Assembly (NCBI GenBank): GCA_964440495.1
Contig: CAYTSD010000002.1
Coordinates: 1 to 64,000 of the forward strand
DNA from: Benthortus sp964440495
GTDB lineage: Archaea > Thermoproteota > Nitrososphaeria_A > Caldarchaeales > Wolframiiraptoraceae
Direction of reading: 5' to 3'
DNA length: 64,000 bases
Shown here: one piece after another, positions 7,665 through 16,096 of the stretch
How positions within the stretch are numbered: the first letter of the stretch is position 1
Layout: each line of letters opens with the position of its first letter
Program-made: the position numbers and the translations under genes
The notes under the pieces: generated by a model
What the model was told of the DNA's origin: nothing
Databases searched by the model: none
What the model saw: only the letters and a program-made list of their open reading frames with translations

Positions 7665-8603
7665 ATGATTCCACCTATCCTCAGGGATGCAGTGATATTC
7701 GCCTCCCTTCTAACGATGCTCAGCACGGGTCTTACCCTAACCTACATGACGACAAAGGTTCCGAACTTTGCCCATGGAACCTTCGCTGTCTTCGGAAGCT
7801 ACATAACCTTAACCTTCGTCTCCCTACTAAAGCTGAATCCCTATCTCTCGATAGTTCCCAGCTTCCTTCTAGGCGGAGGGATAGCGTTAGCACTCTATCT
7901 CCTAATCCTCAGACCTCTAATCGATAGAGGCGCGTCCTACCTAGTCCTCATGATAGCTACAATAGCCTACGACATGATCCTATACGCGCTCGTCAACATT
8001 TACGCGGATTATCTCAACAGAACCTTCAAGATACTTACAAGACTCTTCATCCTCAAGAGCTATGACGTGAAGATAGGTGGACAGCCCGGGCTCTTCATCG
8101 TCGCACCGTTAGCCGCCATACTGATGATACTCTCCATGTATCTCCTACTAACTAAGACGAAGTTCGGTGTAGCTATGAGAGCTGCGATTGAAAACCCGCC
8201 GCTCGCAGGAGTGGTCGGAATAAATGTGAAGCTAGTCTATGCTGTCTCATGGTTTATCGCAGGAGCGCTCGCCGGAATAGCTGGCTCACTGATACCTCTA
8301 TGGCTTCTAAGCAACCCAGACCTAGGCGCCAGACTAATAGTAAGCATCTTCGCCGCAAGCATCGTTGGAGGCCTTACAAATATCTATGGAGCGGCGCTGG
8401 GAGGGGTCTTAACAGGTCTGGCCGAGGTTCTTGGAACGGGTTACCTCTCAATAGAGGTTGGAACATGGGTCACGCCCTATAGACCGATAATACCGCTAAC
8501 AATGATGGTGATAACGCTGCTTCTCGCGCCGAAAGGCTTGTCCGGAATAAGCTGGAGCACATTGTTTAGGAGAGGTGAATTGAGAAGTGGCGCTACCGAT
8601 TGA
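7665..8603 (+). CDS. livH: Branched-chain amino-acid ABC transporter permease LivH
   Basis: The 312-residue protein has about eight hydrophobic helices and the LivH family pattern: TYMTTKVPNFAHGTF near residue 27, the central GVAMRAAIENPPLAGVVGINV EAA-like loop (about residue 168) and the C-terminal LLLAPKGLSG. It forms half of the transmembrane channel. It is encoded divergently from livJGF and overlaps livM by 17 bases. Confidence 0.92.
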   Translation: MIPPILRDAVIFASLLTMLSTGLTLTYMTTKVPNFAHGTFAVFGSYITLTFVSLLKLNPYLSIVPSFLLGGGIALALYLLILRPLIDRGASYLVLMIATIAYDMILYALVNIYADYLNRTFKILTRLFILKSYDVKIGGQPGLFIVAPLAAILMILSMYLLLTKTKFGVAMRAAIENPPLAGVVGINVKLVYAVSWFIAGALAGIAGSLIPLWLLSNPDLGARLIVSIFAASIVGGLTNIYGAALGGVLTGLAEVLGTGYLSIEVGTWVTPYRPIIPLTMMVITLLLAPKGLSGISWSTLFRRGELRSGATD

Positions 8604-9669
8604 GGCAACGTTCCTCATAGACCTAATGGCACTCTTCGCGATATTTGCGATAATCTCTCTCAGCCTAAACATAGAGTTCGGATACACAGGCATACCTAAC
8701 TTCGGGAAGCTTCTAGCGGTTGCGGGTGGAGCATTCTTCGTCGGAGCAGTTCCTGGAAGAATACTCGCATACCTCTTCGGAGTGATAGACAACCTCAACT
8801 ACGTTAAGGATAACCCGAAGATAATGGCGATGGTTAATACGATTCTCGCGAAAAATCCGGCGGCGTCGATGCTTCTCCTCATAGCTTCACTGATATTAGC
8901 GGCGGTGGTTGGAGCTATCCTCGGATTCATAGCATCTTACCCAGCTATCAGGCTGAGGGAAGACTATCTAGCCATGACCCTCCTAGCAATGGGCGAGATC
9001 ATAAGAACTATAGGATACAACTATGAAGACCTAGTTGGTGGAACGCTTGGAATCTCTGTCCCAGACCCATTCAAGTGGATTGGAGGAGACTTGAGATACC
9101 TCCTAGCGATGACATCGATAGTTGTTGTCGCCGCCCTCATACTTCTATATGTTGAGACTCTTGCCCGATCTCCTCTTGGCAGAACCCTTAAGGCCGTGAG
9201 AGACGATGAGATGGCTGCGGCAGCTCTCGGAAAAGATGTTGTCAAACTTAGAATGAAGGCTCTCATAATAGGGTCGGCGATAGCTGCTGTTGGCGGAGCG
9301 CTCTACGCGTTTCTGGCTGGAAGTGTGACGGCTTTAGCCTATAACAGGGTGACCCACACCTTCTGGCCTTGGGTTATGGTGATTATGGGTGGAGCGGCGA
9401 ACAATCTTGGAGTACTCCTAGGCGCAGCTATCTTCGTCTCCCTCAGGAAGGTGATAATTTTCTACAAGTCTGATTTTCAGCCCTACATACCCTTCGACGT
9501 TGTCTGGCTCGAGCTCCTCCTACTCGGAGTAGCGTTAATCATAGTTCTAATCTACAGGCCTGAAGGTATAATTCCTGAGAAGCCTCAGTACCCTCTTGAC
9601 AGGGAGACTCTTGAAAGGATAAGGGCGAAAGTTAAGGAGGAGATGATTAGGGAGAGCCCTGAAGAGTAG
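8587..9669 (+). CDS. livM: Branched-chain amino-acid ABC transporter permease LivM
   Basis: The 360-residue protein starts with GTG inside livH. It has the LivM pattern: SLNIEFGYTGIPNFGK near residue 25, the long helical bundle, the SPLGRTLKAVRDDEMAAAALG coupling loop (about residue 198) and the C-terminal IVLIYRPEGIIPE. It is the second transmembrane subunit of the importer. The C-terminal tail is charged and cytoplasmic. Confidence 0.92.
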   Translation: MALPIEATFLIDLMALFAIFAIISLSLNIEFGYTGIPNFGKLLAVAGGAFFVGAVPGRILAYLFGVIDNLNYVKDNPKIMAMVNTILAKNPAASMLLLIASLILAAVVGAILGFIASYPAIRLREDYLAMTLLAMGEIIRTIGYNYEDLVGGTLGISVPDPFKWIGGDLRYLLAMTSIVVVAALILLYVETLARSPLGRTLKAVRDDEMAAAALGKDVVKLRMKALIIGSAIAAVGGALYAFLAGSVTALAYNRVTHTFWPWVMVIMGGAANNLGVLLGAAIFVSLRKVIIFYKSDFQPYIPFDVVWLELLLLGVALIIVLIYRPEGIIPEKPQYPLDRETLERIRAKVKEEMIRESPEE

Positions 9670-9682
9670 GAGGCCTCCATCC

Positions 9683-10267
9683 TTGAAGAGAATACTTGAA
9701 CTAGCAAGGAATCGGAGAAGTATTAGAAGATTCAGCCGAGAACCTGTCCCACTCCAAGATATACGCTACCTCCTTGAAGTAGCTAGAAACGCTCCCTCAG
9801 GAGCAAACAGGCAGCCATGGAGATTCCTCATAATCGGAGAAGGTGAGAAAAAAGATGCCATTAGGAGGATATGCGAGGAGGTTGAGAGAGAATTCCATGA
9901 AAGAGTGTCTGAAGATTTGAGGAGGTGGTTTAGGGAGAGGGGGATAACTTGGAGGAAGCAGTTTCTCTCCGAGGCGCCTATACTCATACTTGTCTTCGGT
10001 AAAAGGGGTGAGCCATACTGGATTGAGAGCGTCTGGCTGGCTATAGGATACCTCATACTCGCGGCAGAGGAGCTTGGATACAGCACGCTCACCTATACAC
10101 CCTCAAAGCTTAGGTGGGCTAACGAGATGTTTAAGGTGCCTGAAGAGTTTATTCTACAGGCGATTATCCCCGTCGGGAAACCCTCCGAAGCCCCTGAAAG
10201 CCCTGGCAGATACTCTCTGGAGGAGATAGCGTATATGGAGGACTGGGGAGAAGGCTTCAATCCATGA
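9683..10267 (+). CDS. Nitroreductase-family FMN oxidoreductase
   Basis: This 194-residue protein starts with TTG 9683, preceded by AGGAGG at 9668-9673. It begins with RRSIRRF, the FMN-phosphate-binding arginine motif, then NAPSGANRQPWRF, both hallmarks of the nitroreductase fold, and ends with IIPVGKPSE. Members use FMN and NAD(P)H to reduce nitro compounds, flavins or quinones. It lies 13 bases after livM, so it may be co-transcribed. The physiological substrate is unknown. Confidence 0.88.
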   Translation: MKRILELARNRRSIRRFSREPVPLQDIRYLLEVARNAPSGANRQPWRFLIIGEGEKKDAIRRICEEVEREFHERVSEDLRRWFRERGITWRKQFLSEAPILILVFGKRGEPYWIESVWLAIGYLILAAEELGYSTLTYTPSKLRWANEMFKVPEEFILQAIIPVGKPSEAPESPGRYSLEEIAYMEDWGEGFNP

Positions 10268-10802
10268 ACTCAAACACTATCCGCTCGTATCCCCTGTACC
10301 TCTCACCCCTCCTAACCCATATCGCTAGAAGCCTCCCAGCAAGAACCTCATACTCTCCAGAAAAATCAACCTCAATTACCTTGAACCCCCTCGGGAGAAA
10401 CCAGTAAATCTCATAGTCATATTCTGCCACTCCTTCCTCGTACCAGCATTCGTAACTGTTTCTTCCTTTCCTCAGCTTTCCAGAGAACTCTATGTAGAAT
10501 GTGAGTGTTGGAAGCTCGGCGGCTCCTCTAAAATCTAGGTTCACTGTGAGGGCTTCAGCCTTCACGGACTCTCCGTTCACCCTAATTTCCTCTTCCTCGA
10601 GAATCTCGTTCATCGATGCTAGAAGATTTCCTAACTCCCTGCGATATGCTTCCTCATTCTCCAGTAGTTTATAGTAGTAGTGTTCTCTGTCCAAGTAGTC
10701 GAATACCAGAATCTGGGAGAAGGCTCCACCTAAGCTGATTGTGAAGAATGAGTGGGCATGTATAGGCTCAACCTTCATAGCTAGCTCATGTCTTAGACAC
10801 AT
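10257..10802 (-). CDS. Unrecognised archaeal protein, beta-rich
   Basis: A protein of 181 residues from the ATG at 10802, or 173 from the ATG at 10778, which better fits a promoter near 10807. It contains no cysteine-based metal motif or membrane helix; the second half alternates short strands rich in Tyr, Glu and Phe. Its 3' end overlaps the nitroreductase gene by 11 bases on the opposite strand. I do not recognise a family. Divergent from the next gene with only 36 bases between the annotated starts. Confidence 0.6.
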   Translation of the reverse strand: MCLRHELAMKVEPIHAHSFFTISLGGAFSQILVFDYLDREHYYYKLLENEEAYRRELGNLLASMNEILEEEEIRVNGESVKAEALTVNLDFRGAAELPTLTFYIEFSGKLRKGRNSYECWYEEGVAEYDYEIYWFLPRGFKVIEVDFSGEYEVLAGRLLAIWVRRGERYRGYERIVFEFMD

Positions 10803-10838
10803 AAATCTTAAGAGTTTCTTGTTCCAAGTTTCTTTGAA

Positions 10839-11294
10839 GTGAGGGCTGGGGAAAGAGGGCTGGTTGAGCTGGAGTTCGAGCCTATTGAGGAGAAGTGGAA
10901 TGAGTATGAGCTTCTAGATGAGAATGTTTACGTGAGGCTTCGTGGAAGAATAATCTTGTTGAAGGTTTTCAGGAATCCCGCTAGGAAATCCGAGTATAGC
11001 ATGAGGTTTCACAAGGTCTTTGTCGTAAGTTCTCCTAGGAAGGGTGTACCGATGAAGCCTCCGACCCCAGCTGAGATAAAGCATCTGGAGAAGTATCCTG
11101 TAGAGATAATTTCGAGTAGAGAGCCGTGGAACATTTACAGAATACTTCAGACAGGTGAGATAATACGTGTCAAGCTTATAGTCGCAGACGTGTATAGGGT
11201 TAAGGGATACTACGACGCAGAGGGTGAACCCTACTACATCATCAAGTCAGGTCCACTGATCTCTAAGGGTGTTGGAAAGCTTCCGACGGCGTAG
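10839..11294 (+). CDS. Unrecognised archaeal protein, 151 residues
   Basis: Starts with GTG at 10839, about 30 bases after an ATAAATCTTAAG element. The protein is basic and beta-rich with a proline-rich centre (MKPPTPAEIKHLEKYP) and a C-terminal VYRVKGYYDAEGEPYYIIKSG. This could be a small nucleic-acid-binding or barrel domain, but no named family is evident to me. It precedes a membrane protein on the same strand by 30 bases. Confidence 0.6.
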   Translation: MRAGERGLVELEFEPIEEKWNEYELLDENVYVRLRGRIILLKVFRNPARKSEYSMRFHKVFVVSSPRKGVPMKPPTPAEIKHLEKYPVEIISSREPWNIYRILQTGEIIRVKLIVADVYRVKGYYDAEGEPYYIIKSGPLISKGVGKLPTA

Positions 11295-11324
11295 CACTTA
11301 TAAGCAATCGGCGTTTTCTAGATT

Positions 11325-12017
11325 ATGATGATACCGTATCTAGGCGAATTAGTGAAATGGATTGTGGAGATGACACCTAAGATTGTGGGCGCCATAGTTG
11401 TTCTCATCATAGGCTGGGCTGTTGGGAGAGGTCTCGGAGCAGTAATCTCAAGAATACTTGACAAGGCTGGGGTCGACGACGCCCTAAGAAAAACATCGAT
11501 AGGCAAGGCCATAGAAAAGTCCGGGATCTCCCTTCCAAAATTCTTCGACATACTTATCAGAGTATTCATCTATCTAATCGCGGTACTCGCAGCTGTTAAC
11601 ATCCTTGAGATAGAGATGCTGTCAAGGTACATAACGATGGTTGTGGAGTATCTGCCGAGCTTCATAGCAGGAGTCTTCATCCTAATATTCGGCTTAATGG
11701 CAGCTGACTTCGTTGGAGACGCGATAGCAGCTATAGGTAGGGAGGCGAAGATAGAGTACGCCAGCATAGCGTCACTCCTCGTTAGAGGAATCTTCTATCT
11801 GGTGGTTATAATCGTCGGCCTATCAACGATGCGTATAGACGTTACAATACTCAACATGATAGTCACGGCGCTCGCATGGGGTCTCGCAGGAGCCATAGCC
11901 CTAGGCGGGGGGCTGGCCATAGGATTCGGCTTCAAGGATGTTGTAGCGAAGAAGGCTGAAGACTGGATCAAGAAGGCCAGTGAGGTAGCTAAGGCCGTTA
12001 AGACGGAGAAGGAATAG
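11325..12017 (+). CDS. Mechanosensitive-channel-like membrane protein (conserved TM-helix repeat family)
   Basis: The 230-residue protein has five hydrophobic segments. Two copies of a PKIVGAIVVLIIGWAVGRGLG-like repeat (residues about 17-37 and 108-130) match the conserved TM-helix found in MscS-related proteins. A GLAGAIALGGGLAIGFGFKD segment near the C-terminus resembles the glycine/alanine-rich pore helix of MscS. It lacks the large cytoplasmic beta domain of MscS, so it is a short relative. Role in osmotic release is plausible but inferred. Confidence 0.7.
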   Translation: MMIPYLGELVKWIVEMTPKIVGAIVVLIIGWAVGRGLGAVISRILDKAGVDDALRKTSIGKAIEKSGISLPKFFDILIRVFIYLIAVLAAVNILEIEMLSRYITMVVEYLPSFIAGVFILIFGLMAADFVGDAIAAIGREAKIEYASIASLLVRGIFYLVVIIVGLSTMRIDVTILNMIVTALAWGLAGAIALGGGLAIGFGFKDVVAKKAEDWIKKASEVAKAVKTEKE

Positions 12018-12073
12018 ATCTCTCTGAAACCTCCCTCTTTTTTCCTAAGACTTATCTATTATTTTTGTAGGGT

Positions 12074-12457
12074 TTGTTGAGAGCCTTGTCGATTGCGAGG
12101 GTTAAGGTTAGGATTACTGTTGAGGGTGTAGGGGAGTTTGATGGGGAGCTGATAAGATTTCATGCGCCTCTAACTATTCAGGAGTTTCTCAGAAAACTTC
12201 CCCTGGAAGGGTTCGCGGCGAAGTGGGATTACGGGGTATACTTCGAGGTAGGGGTTCATAGGGGTGCGGAGAAGACGGTGAAACGTGTCAAGGCTGGGGA
12301 TATTCTCTACTGGCCTCCAAGAGGATACATCGTCCTCGCATTCAGAGATACAACTCCACCCGCCCAGATGGTTAAGGTGGGAGAGTTTAAGGGAGATTTA
12401 GAAGCACTAAAGTCAGCTAAGCCTGGAGCTAGGGTAAGAATCCTGAGGATCGATTAG
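12074..12457 (+). CDS. Cyclophilin-like fold protein
   Basis: A protein of up to 127 residues beginning with TTG at 12074 (a second TTG at 12086 is possible). The order of strands, the PLTIQEFLRKLP helix and the GDILYWPPRGYIVLAF strand pair resemble the archaeal and Thermotoga cyclophilin-like family, which share the fold but not proline isomerase residues. Function is unknown for the family. It is convergent with eS25, ending one base before it. Confidence 0.6.
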   Translation: MLRALSIARVKVRITVEGVGEFDGELIRFHAPLTIQEFLRKLPLEGFAAKWDYGVYFEVGVHRGAEKTVKRVKAGDILYWPPRGYIVLAFRDTTPPAQMVKVGEFKGDLEALKSAKPGARVRILRID

Positions 12458-12458
12458 G

Positions 12459-12824
12459 TTACTTCCTCCGCTTCCTGTCTTTAGCCGGTTTAGCCTTCGC
12501 TTTTGCCTCAGCCTTCTCCTCTACAACCCTCTCAACGGGCGCGTAAATCCTTAACCTACTATCTCCCTGGACGAGCCTAATCACCCTCCGTTCAGCAAGG
12601 CTTGAGAGAAGACTCTTCGCTATTGAGAGCCTTATCCCAAACCTTTCTGAAAGCACGTAGGGCGTGATGTAGGGCTGGGTCTTAACGAAGGCTTCAACCT
12701 CCTCCAAGCTTGGTGGAATAATCTCTCCAACATGCTTCTCCGAGCCGCTCGGCTTCTCCTGCCGTCTCTGACGAGCCATCCTCTTCTCCATCTGCTTCAG
12801 GGTCGGCTTCTTAGGGCCAGGCAA
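12459..12824 (-). CDS. rps25e: Small-subunit ribosomal protein eS25
   Basis: This 121-residue protein has a lysine/arginine-rich N-terminus starting MPGPKKPT, followed by the winged-helix domain typical of eS25 (ITPYVLSERFGIRLSIAKSLL at about residues 54-74, then strand RVIRLV) and an additional basic Lys/Ala-rich C-terminal tail. eS25 occurs in eukaryotes and TACK archaea but not in most Euryarchaeota, so it is a useful taxonomic marker. It stands alone here. Confidence 0.88.
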   Translation of the reverse strand: MPGPKKPTLKQMEKRMARQRRQEKPSGSEKHVGEIIPPSLEEVEAFVKTQPYITPYVLSERFGIRLSIAKSLLSSLAERRVIRLVQGDSRLRIYAPVERVVEEKAEAKAKAKPAKDRKRRK

Positions 12825-13036
12825 ACCTCATCCTCCTAAGCTTAACGGAGGTCTCGGAGAATAAGTGTTTTCCCCCACTTGGAACTATCAATAATCCGAG
12901 AAGAGGATTAGAGAGGGACGAGACATATTCTAGGTGAAGAAGCATAGGCTTCTGAAAGTTTACGTGGTTAAGGTTATGTAGGATAAAGAACTTTGGGAGA
13001 CTAGTAGTGATACCTCAAAGCCCGTAGGAGATTGGG

Positions 13037-13876
13037 ATGAAGTTCAAGGATTTCCTCGCAGAGAAGCTTCCGAGAAGACTCTACAACCTATTGCCAAGTC
13101 GCGCGAAGCTTATAGGCGGGGTCGCCCTCCTCAGGTTTCCAGAAGAACTCGACGAATATGAGGGGAAGATTGGGAGACTTGCCCTAGAGTTCTATAAGGT
13201 TGGGGCGGTCTATAGAGTCTATGGGGTCGAGGGGGTTGAGCGGAGACCTATCCTCAAGCATCTGGCAGGCGAGGAGATTGAAGAGATTATCCACCGAGAG
13301 TATGGCTGCATCTTCAAGCTGAACCTTAGGAGACTCATGTTCTGTCTAGGGAACAGCTTTGAGAGGTTGAGGACCGCGGCGCTCGTAGGCAGGGGAGAAG
13401 TCGTCTTAGACATGTTTGCTGGTATAGGGCAGTTCACGATACCCATCGCAGTCTTCTCGAACCCTTCAAGAATCTACTCAATAGAGATTAATCCCGAGGC
13501 CTACAACTATCTACAGGAGAACGTTAGGTTAAATGGAGTTGAGGGGATTGTTGAGCCGATTATGGGCGACTGTCGAAGGATTGTCGATGAGAGACTTAGG
13601 GGGACAGCAGACCAAGTTGTCATGGGATACTTCTGGGAGACTGGTGAAGCTCTTCCTCAGGCGCTTCACGCCCTTAAACCCAGTGGAGGGGTCATACACT
13701 TCCACGACCTAGCGAGAAGAGGAAGGGAGGAAGAATTTATTGAGAAGGTTCTGGAGAAGGTGCGAGAAGAAGGCTACCTACCACGCCTCCTGAAGTGGAG
13801 GAAGGTGAAGTCCTACTCCAAGACGAGAAACCACATAGTCATAGACTTCTATGCGGTTAGAGAAGGGTCTTTATAG
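13037..13876 (+). CDS. taw2: tRNA wybutosine-pathway Taw2/Trm5-like transferase
   Basis: The 279-residue enzyme has the Trm5/Tyw2 class I SAM fold: a D1-like N-terminal part, ERLRTAALVGRGEVVLDMFAGIGQFTIPIA (SAM motif I, about residues 110-137), ENVRLNGV and a carboxy-terminal HFHDLARRG. Trm5 has an N-x-P-P catalytic motif; here the equivalent stretch reads VVMGYFWETG, as in Taw2, which transfers the aminocarboxypropyl group of SAM to imidazo-G37 of tRNA-Phe. I favour Taw2. No other wyosine gene is in the window. Confidence 0.8.
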   Translation: MKFKDFLAEKLPRRLYNLLPSRAKLIGGVALLRFPEELDEYEGKIGRLALEFYKVGAVYRVYGVEGVERRPILKHLAGEEIEEIIHREYGCIFKLNLRRLMFCLGNSFERLRTAALVGRGEVVLDMFAGIGQFTIPIAVFSNPSRIYSIEINPEAYNYLQENVRLNGVEGIVEPIMGDCRRIVDERLRGTADQVVMGYFWETGEALPQALHALKPSGGVIHFHDLARRGREEEFIEKVLEKVREEGYLPRLLKWRKVKSYSKTRNHIVIDFYAVREGSL

Positions 13877-13877
13877 A
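13870..13877 (+). promoter_or_regulatory. TATA box of the first SCP2-domain gene
   Basis: TTTATAGA is centred about 26 bases before ATG 13899 and lies across the 3' end of the taw2 gene. It supports a leaderless transcript and selects ATG 13899 over the upstream in-frame start at 13851. Confidence 0.5.
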
Positions 13878-13898
13878 GAAGATCTAATTCACTATACC

Positions 13899-14362
13899 AT
13901 GGGCAGATTACTCGATGAGGTTAAGAGAGTTATCGAGGAAGCAAACAAGAATGAACTTATCCTAAAAAGACTTGAGGGAAAAGAGATACTTCTAGAGATT
14001 TCAAGCCAAGAGGGTGAGAGAGTTCTAGTAGAGATAAGCGGTGAGGGAATCGAGATAGTCAAGCCGAGTGTAAGGGTCTCAGGTAAACAGGAGATTCTAG
14101 AGAAGATAATGAGGGAGACAGATATAATGAAGTCCTACCTGCTCGGGAGAATAAAGTTTGAGGGAGACCCCTCCAACGCCTNNNNNNNNNNNNNNNNNNN
14201 NNNNNNNNNNNNNNNNNNNNNNNNNNNNNNNNNNNNNNNNNNNNNNNNNNNNNNNNNNNNNNNNNNNNNNNNNNNNNNNNNATGAAGTCCTACCTGCTCG
14301 GGAGAATAAAGTTTGAGGGAGACCCCTCCAACGCCTATGAAAGAGTTTCTCAGGCTGGCTAG
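13899..14362 (+). CDS. SCP2-like sterol-carrier-domain protein (interrupted by assembly gap)
   Basis: Start chosen at ATG 13899 because of the TATA box 26 bases upstream. The visible part shows the SCP2 fold pattern: an N-terminal helix, EILLEISSQEGERVLVEISG strands and a C-terminal ILEKIMRETDIMKSYLLGRIKFEGDPSNA segment. The frame runs into 100 Ns. If the two identical 55-bp flanks are merged, the protein continues YERVSQAG and stops at TAG 14360-14362, giving about 102 residues. It is a paralogue of the next gene. The family binds lipids or hydrophobic ligands. Confidence 0.65.
14127..14181 (+). repeat. Left copy of the 55-bp contig-end overlap
   Basis: This 55-base sequence is identical to 14282-14336 on the other side of the N block. 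The identity is exact and stops at the Ns, so it is an unmerged assembly overlap and not a biological repeat. Confidence 0.9.
14182..14281. other. Scaffold gap of 100 Ns
   Basis: Exactly 100 Ns, the conventional placeholder length. Flanked by the identical 55-base copies described beside it, so true missing sequence is probably zero and about 155 bases should be collapsed. Confidence 0.95.
14282..14336 (+). repeat. Right copy of the 55-bp contig-end overlap
   Basis: Identical to 14127-14181. The sequence after it continues the reading frame of the SCP2 gene without a shift when the two copies are merged, which supports the artefact reading. Confidence 0.9.
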
Positions 14363-14394
14363 ACGCTGTTAAAGACCCGTGGTGAACCTTAGGA

Positions 14395-14736
14395 TTGAGG
14401 GAGAGACTTACAAAACTCATCGACGAAATAGCCCTAAAGATTAACTCGAATCCAAGGTATAGAGAGGTCTTCAGGGGCTGGGACATTGTGGCGCAGGTTG
14501 AAACAGATGAAGGCGGCAAACTCTACATCCATGTCTCGGAGAGCGGGTTAAGGATAGAGAGGGGGGTTCACCCATCCCCTAACCTTGTTCTGAGAGCATC
14601 TGAGAAGGTCTTAGAGAAGATTCTAAGCGGGGAGATGAGTGAGGTTAAGGCATTCTTTACGGGGAAGATAAGGGTTAAAGGAGACCTTGCGCTGGCTGAG
14701 AGGCTCTACAGGAAGATAAAGAGCCTAGCCTCCTAG
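14395..14736 (+). CDS. SCP2-like sterol-carrier-domain protein, second copy
   Basis: This 113-residue protein starts with TTG 14395; an in-frame stop at 14383 excludes any earlier start. It is built like its upstream neighbour: N-terminal helix, paired strands (KLYIHVSESGLRIERG), and EKILSGEMSEVKAFFTGKIRVKGDLALA matching the ligand-pocket helix and strand of SCP2. The pair is a tandem duplication. Its stop overlaps the uL14 stop on the opposite strand by 4 bases. Confidence 0.75.
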   Translation: MRERLTKLIDEIALKINSNPRYREVFRGWDIVAQVETDEGGKLYIHVSESGLRIERGVHPSPNLVLRASEKVLEKILSGEMSEVKAFFTGKIRVKGDLALAERLYRKIKSLAS

Positions 14737-15167
14737 ACTATTATCGGGGCAGCGTTCGCAATCCTAGGCCATCTCTCGGCAGCCTCACGCGCCACAGGCC
14801 CCTTAATCTCCGTGGCCTTCATATCACCTTCAGGGGTGACTAGAACCGCCGCCGTATCCTCGAAGGTTATCCATGTGCCGTCAGGCCTCCTATAGGGCTT
14901 ACGCTGCCTAACGATAACCGCGTGGAGAACCTTCTTCCTCAAGTCTATAGGCCCCTTCTTAACGGTCACTGAGACTAGGTCTCCGACCCCTGCCGATGGA
15001 TGCCTCCTCAGCCTCGTCTTGAGGCCGTGGACTTGGATTATCTTGAGGAGCTGGGCCCCGGAGTTGTCGGCGCACCTAATCTCCGAGCCAACGTTTATTG
15101 TGCGGGGTATATTCGGCCTCCTCTCTAGGATTCCTACGGCTGCTACAGCCCTGCTACGCTTAGCCAT
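14733..15167 (-). CDS. rpl14p: Large-subunit ribosomal protein uL14
   Basis: The 144-residue protein shows the uL14 core: INVGSEIRCADNSGAQLLKIIQV near residue 24, GDLVSVTVKKGP and VLHAVIVRQRKPYRR, ending AAPIIV. In most archaea it directly follows uS17 and precedes uL24. Here it follows a sugar ABC transporter instead, and uL24 lies 17 kb away on the other strand. A GTTTAAAGCC element about 40 bases upstream may give it its own promoter. Confidence 0.95.
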   Translation of the reverse strand: MAKRSRAVAAVGILERRPNIPRTINVGSEIRCADNSGAQLLKIIQVHGLKTRLRRHPSAGVGDLVSVTVKKGPIDLRKKVLHAVIVRQRKPYRRPDGTWITFEDTAAVLVTPEGDMKATEIKGPVAREAAERWPRIANAAPIIV

Positions 15168-15244
15168 CGCCTATCAACCCATGAATCAAGCGTATCCTCA
15201 AGGCTTTAAACCTAAGCCTATCTATCAGAGGGAGGCGGGGCCCC

Positions 15245-16090
15245 CTACATCTTCACGGCTCCCTTCACCAGTCCCTCTATGATGTATTTCTGGAAGAATA
15301 TGAAGAAGACTATGGCTGGTAGGCTCGTGAATATGGCCACGGCGCTGAGAGAGTTCCACTCAATCACCTCGTCTCCAACGAAGTAGAATATCCCAACAGT
15401 CATCGGGAACACGTCTTTACTTGAAGTGAAGATTATGGCGTAGATGAACTCGTTCCAAGTCCATAGAAACGTGATTATCCCCGCAGCCGCTATACCCGTA
15501 GCAGAGCCCGGTAGAACAACCCTGATAAGCGCCCCGAGCTTACTGCATCCATCTACTAAGGCTGCGTCGATAAGCTCTTGCGGAAACTCGTCGAAGAAAC
15601 CCTTAAGCATCCATATCACAAGTGGGAAGGCTATGTAGCTGTCAACTATCACTAGAGCTGTAAGCGTGTTCAGAAGCCTCAGATGGCTTAGGAGTAGATA
15701 GAATGGAATCAGCAGGGAGAGCGGTGGAATAATCCTACTCGCAAGATAGGAGACTAGGAGAACCTTTGAACCCTTAAACGGATACCTGCTTATCCCATAG
15801 GCTGATGGAACAGATATCGCTATAACGATGGCGGTTGTTGCAAGGGCGAGCAGAGTAGAGTTTCTAAGGTTGATAGGTATCGGGCTGTTGATTACCTTGA
15901 GATAAGTGTCAAGCGTAAAGCTCTTCGGTAAGATTGTTGGAGGCCAAGCAAAGGTCTCTTCAGCCCCCTTAAATGAGTTGAAGAATATCAACGCTATCGG
16001 AGAAATCATCACGATAGAGAACACTATTAGAACTAGGTGTGGAACAGCTGGATTCTCAACAACCTTTGCAACCTTATCTTTCACACTCAT
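15245..16090 (-). CDS. Sugar ABC transporter permease, MalG type
   Basis: The 281-residue membrane protein has six predicted helices and the inner-membrane permease EAA loop, PQELIDAALVDGCSKLGALIRVVLP at about residues 174-198, typical of carbohydrate (CUT1) transporters. It pairs with the MalF-type protein upstream, 6 bases away. No ATPase is encoded nearby, so a shared MsiK/MalK-like ATPase elsewhere in the genome is likely. The sugar is unknown. Confidence 0.88.
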   Translation of the reverse strand: MSVKDKVAKVVENPAVPHLVLIVFSIVMISPIALIFFNSFKGAEETFAWPPTILPKSFTLDTYLKVINSPIPINLRNSTLLALATTAIVIAISVPSAYGISRYPFKGSKVLLVSYLASRIIPPLSLLIPFYLLLSHLRLLNTLTALVIVDSYIAFPLVIWMLKGFFDEFPQELIDAALVDGCSKLGALIRVVLPGSATGIAAAGIITFLWTWNEFIYAIIFTSSKDVFPMTVGIFYFVGDEVIEWNSLSAVAIFTSLPAIVFFIFFQKYIIEGLVKGAVKM

Positions 16091-16096
16091 CCTTCA

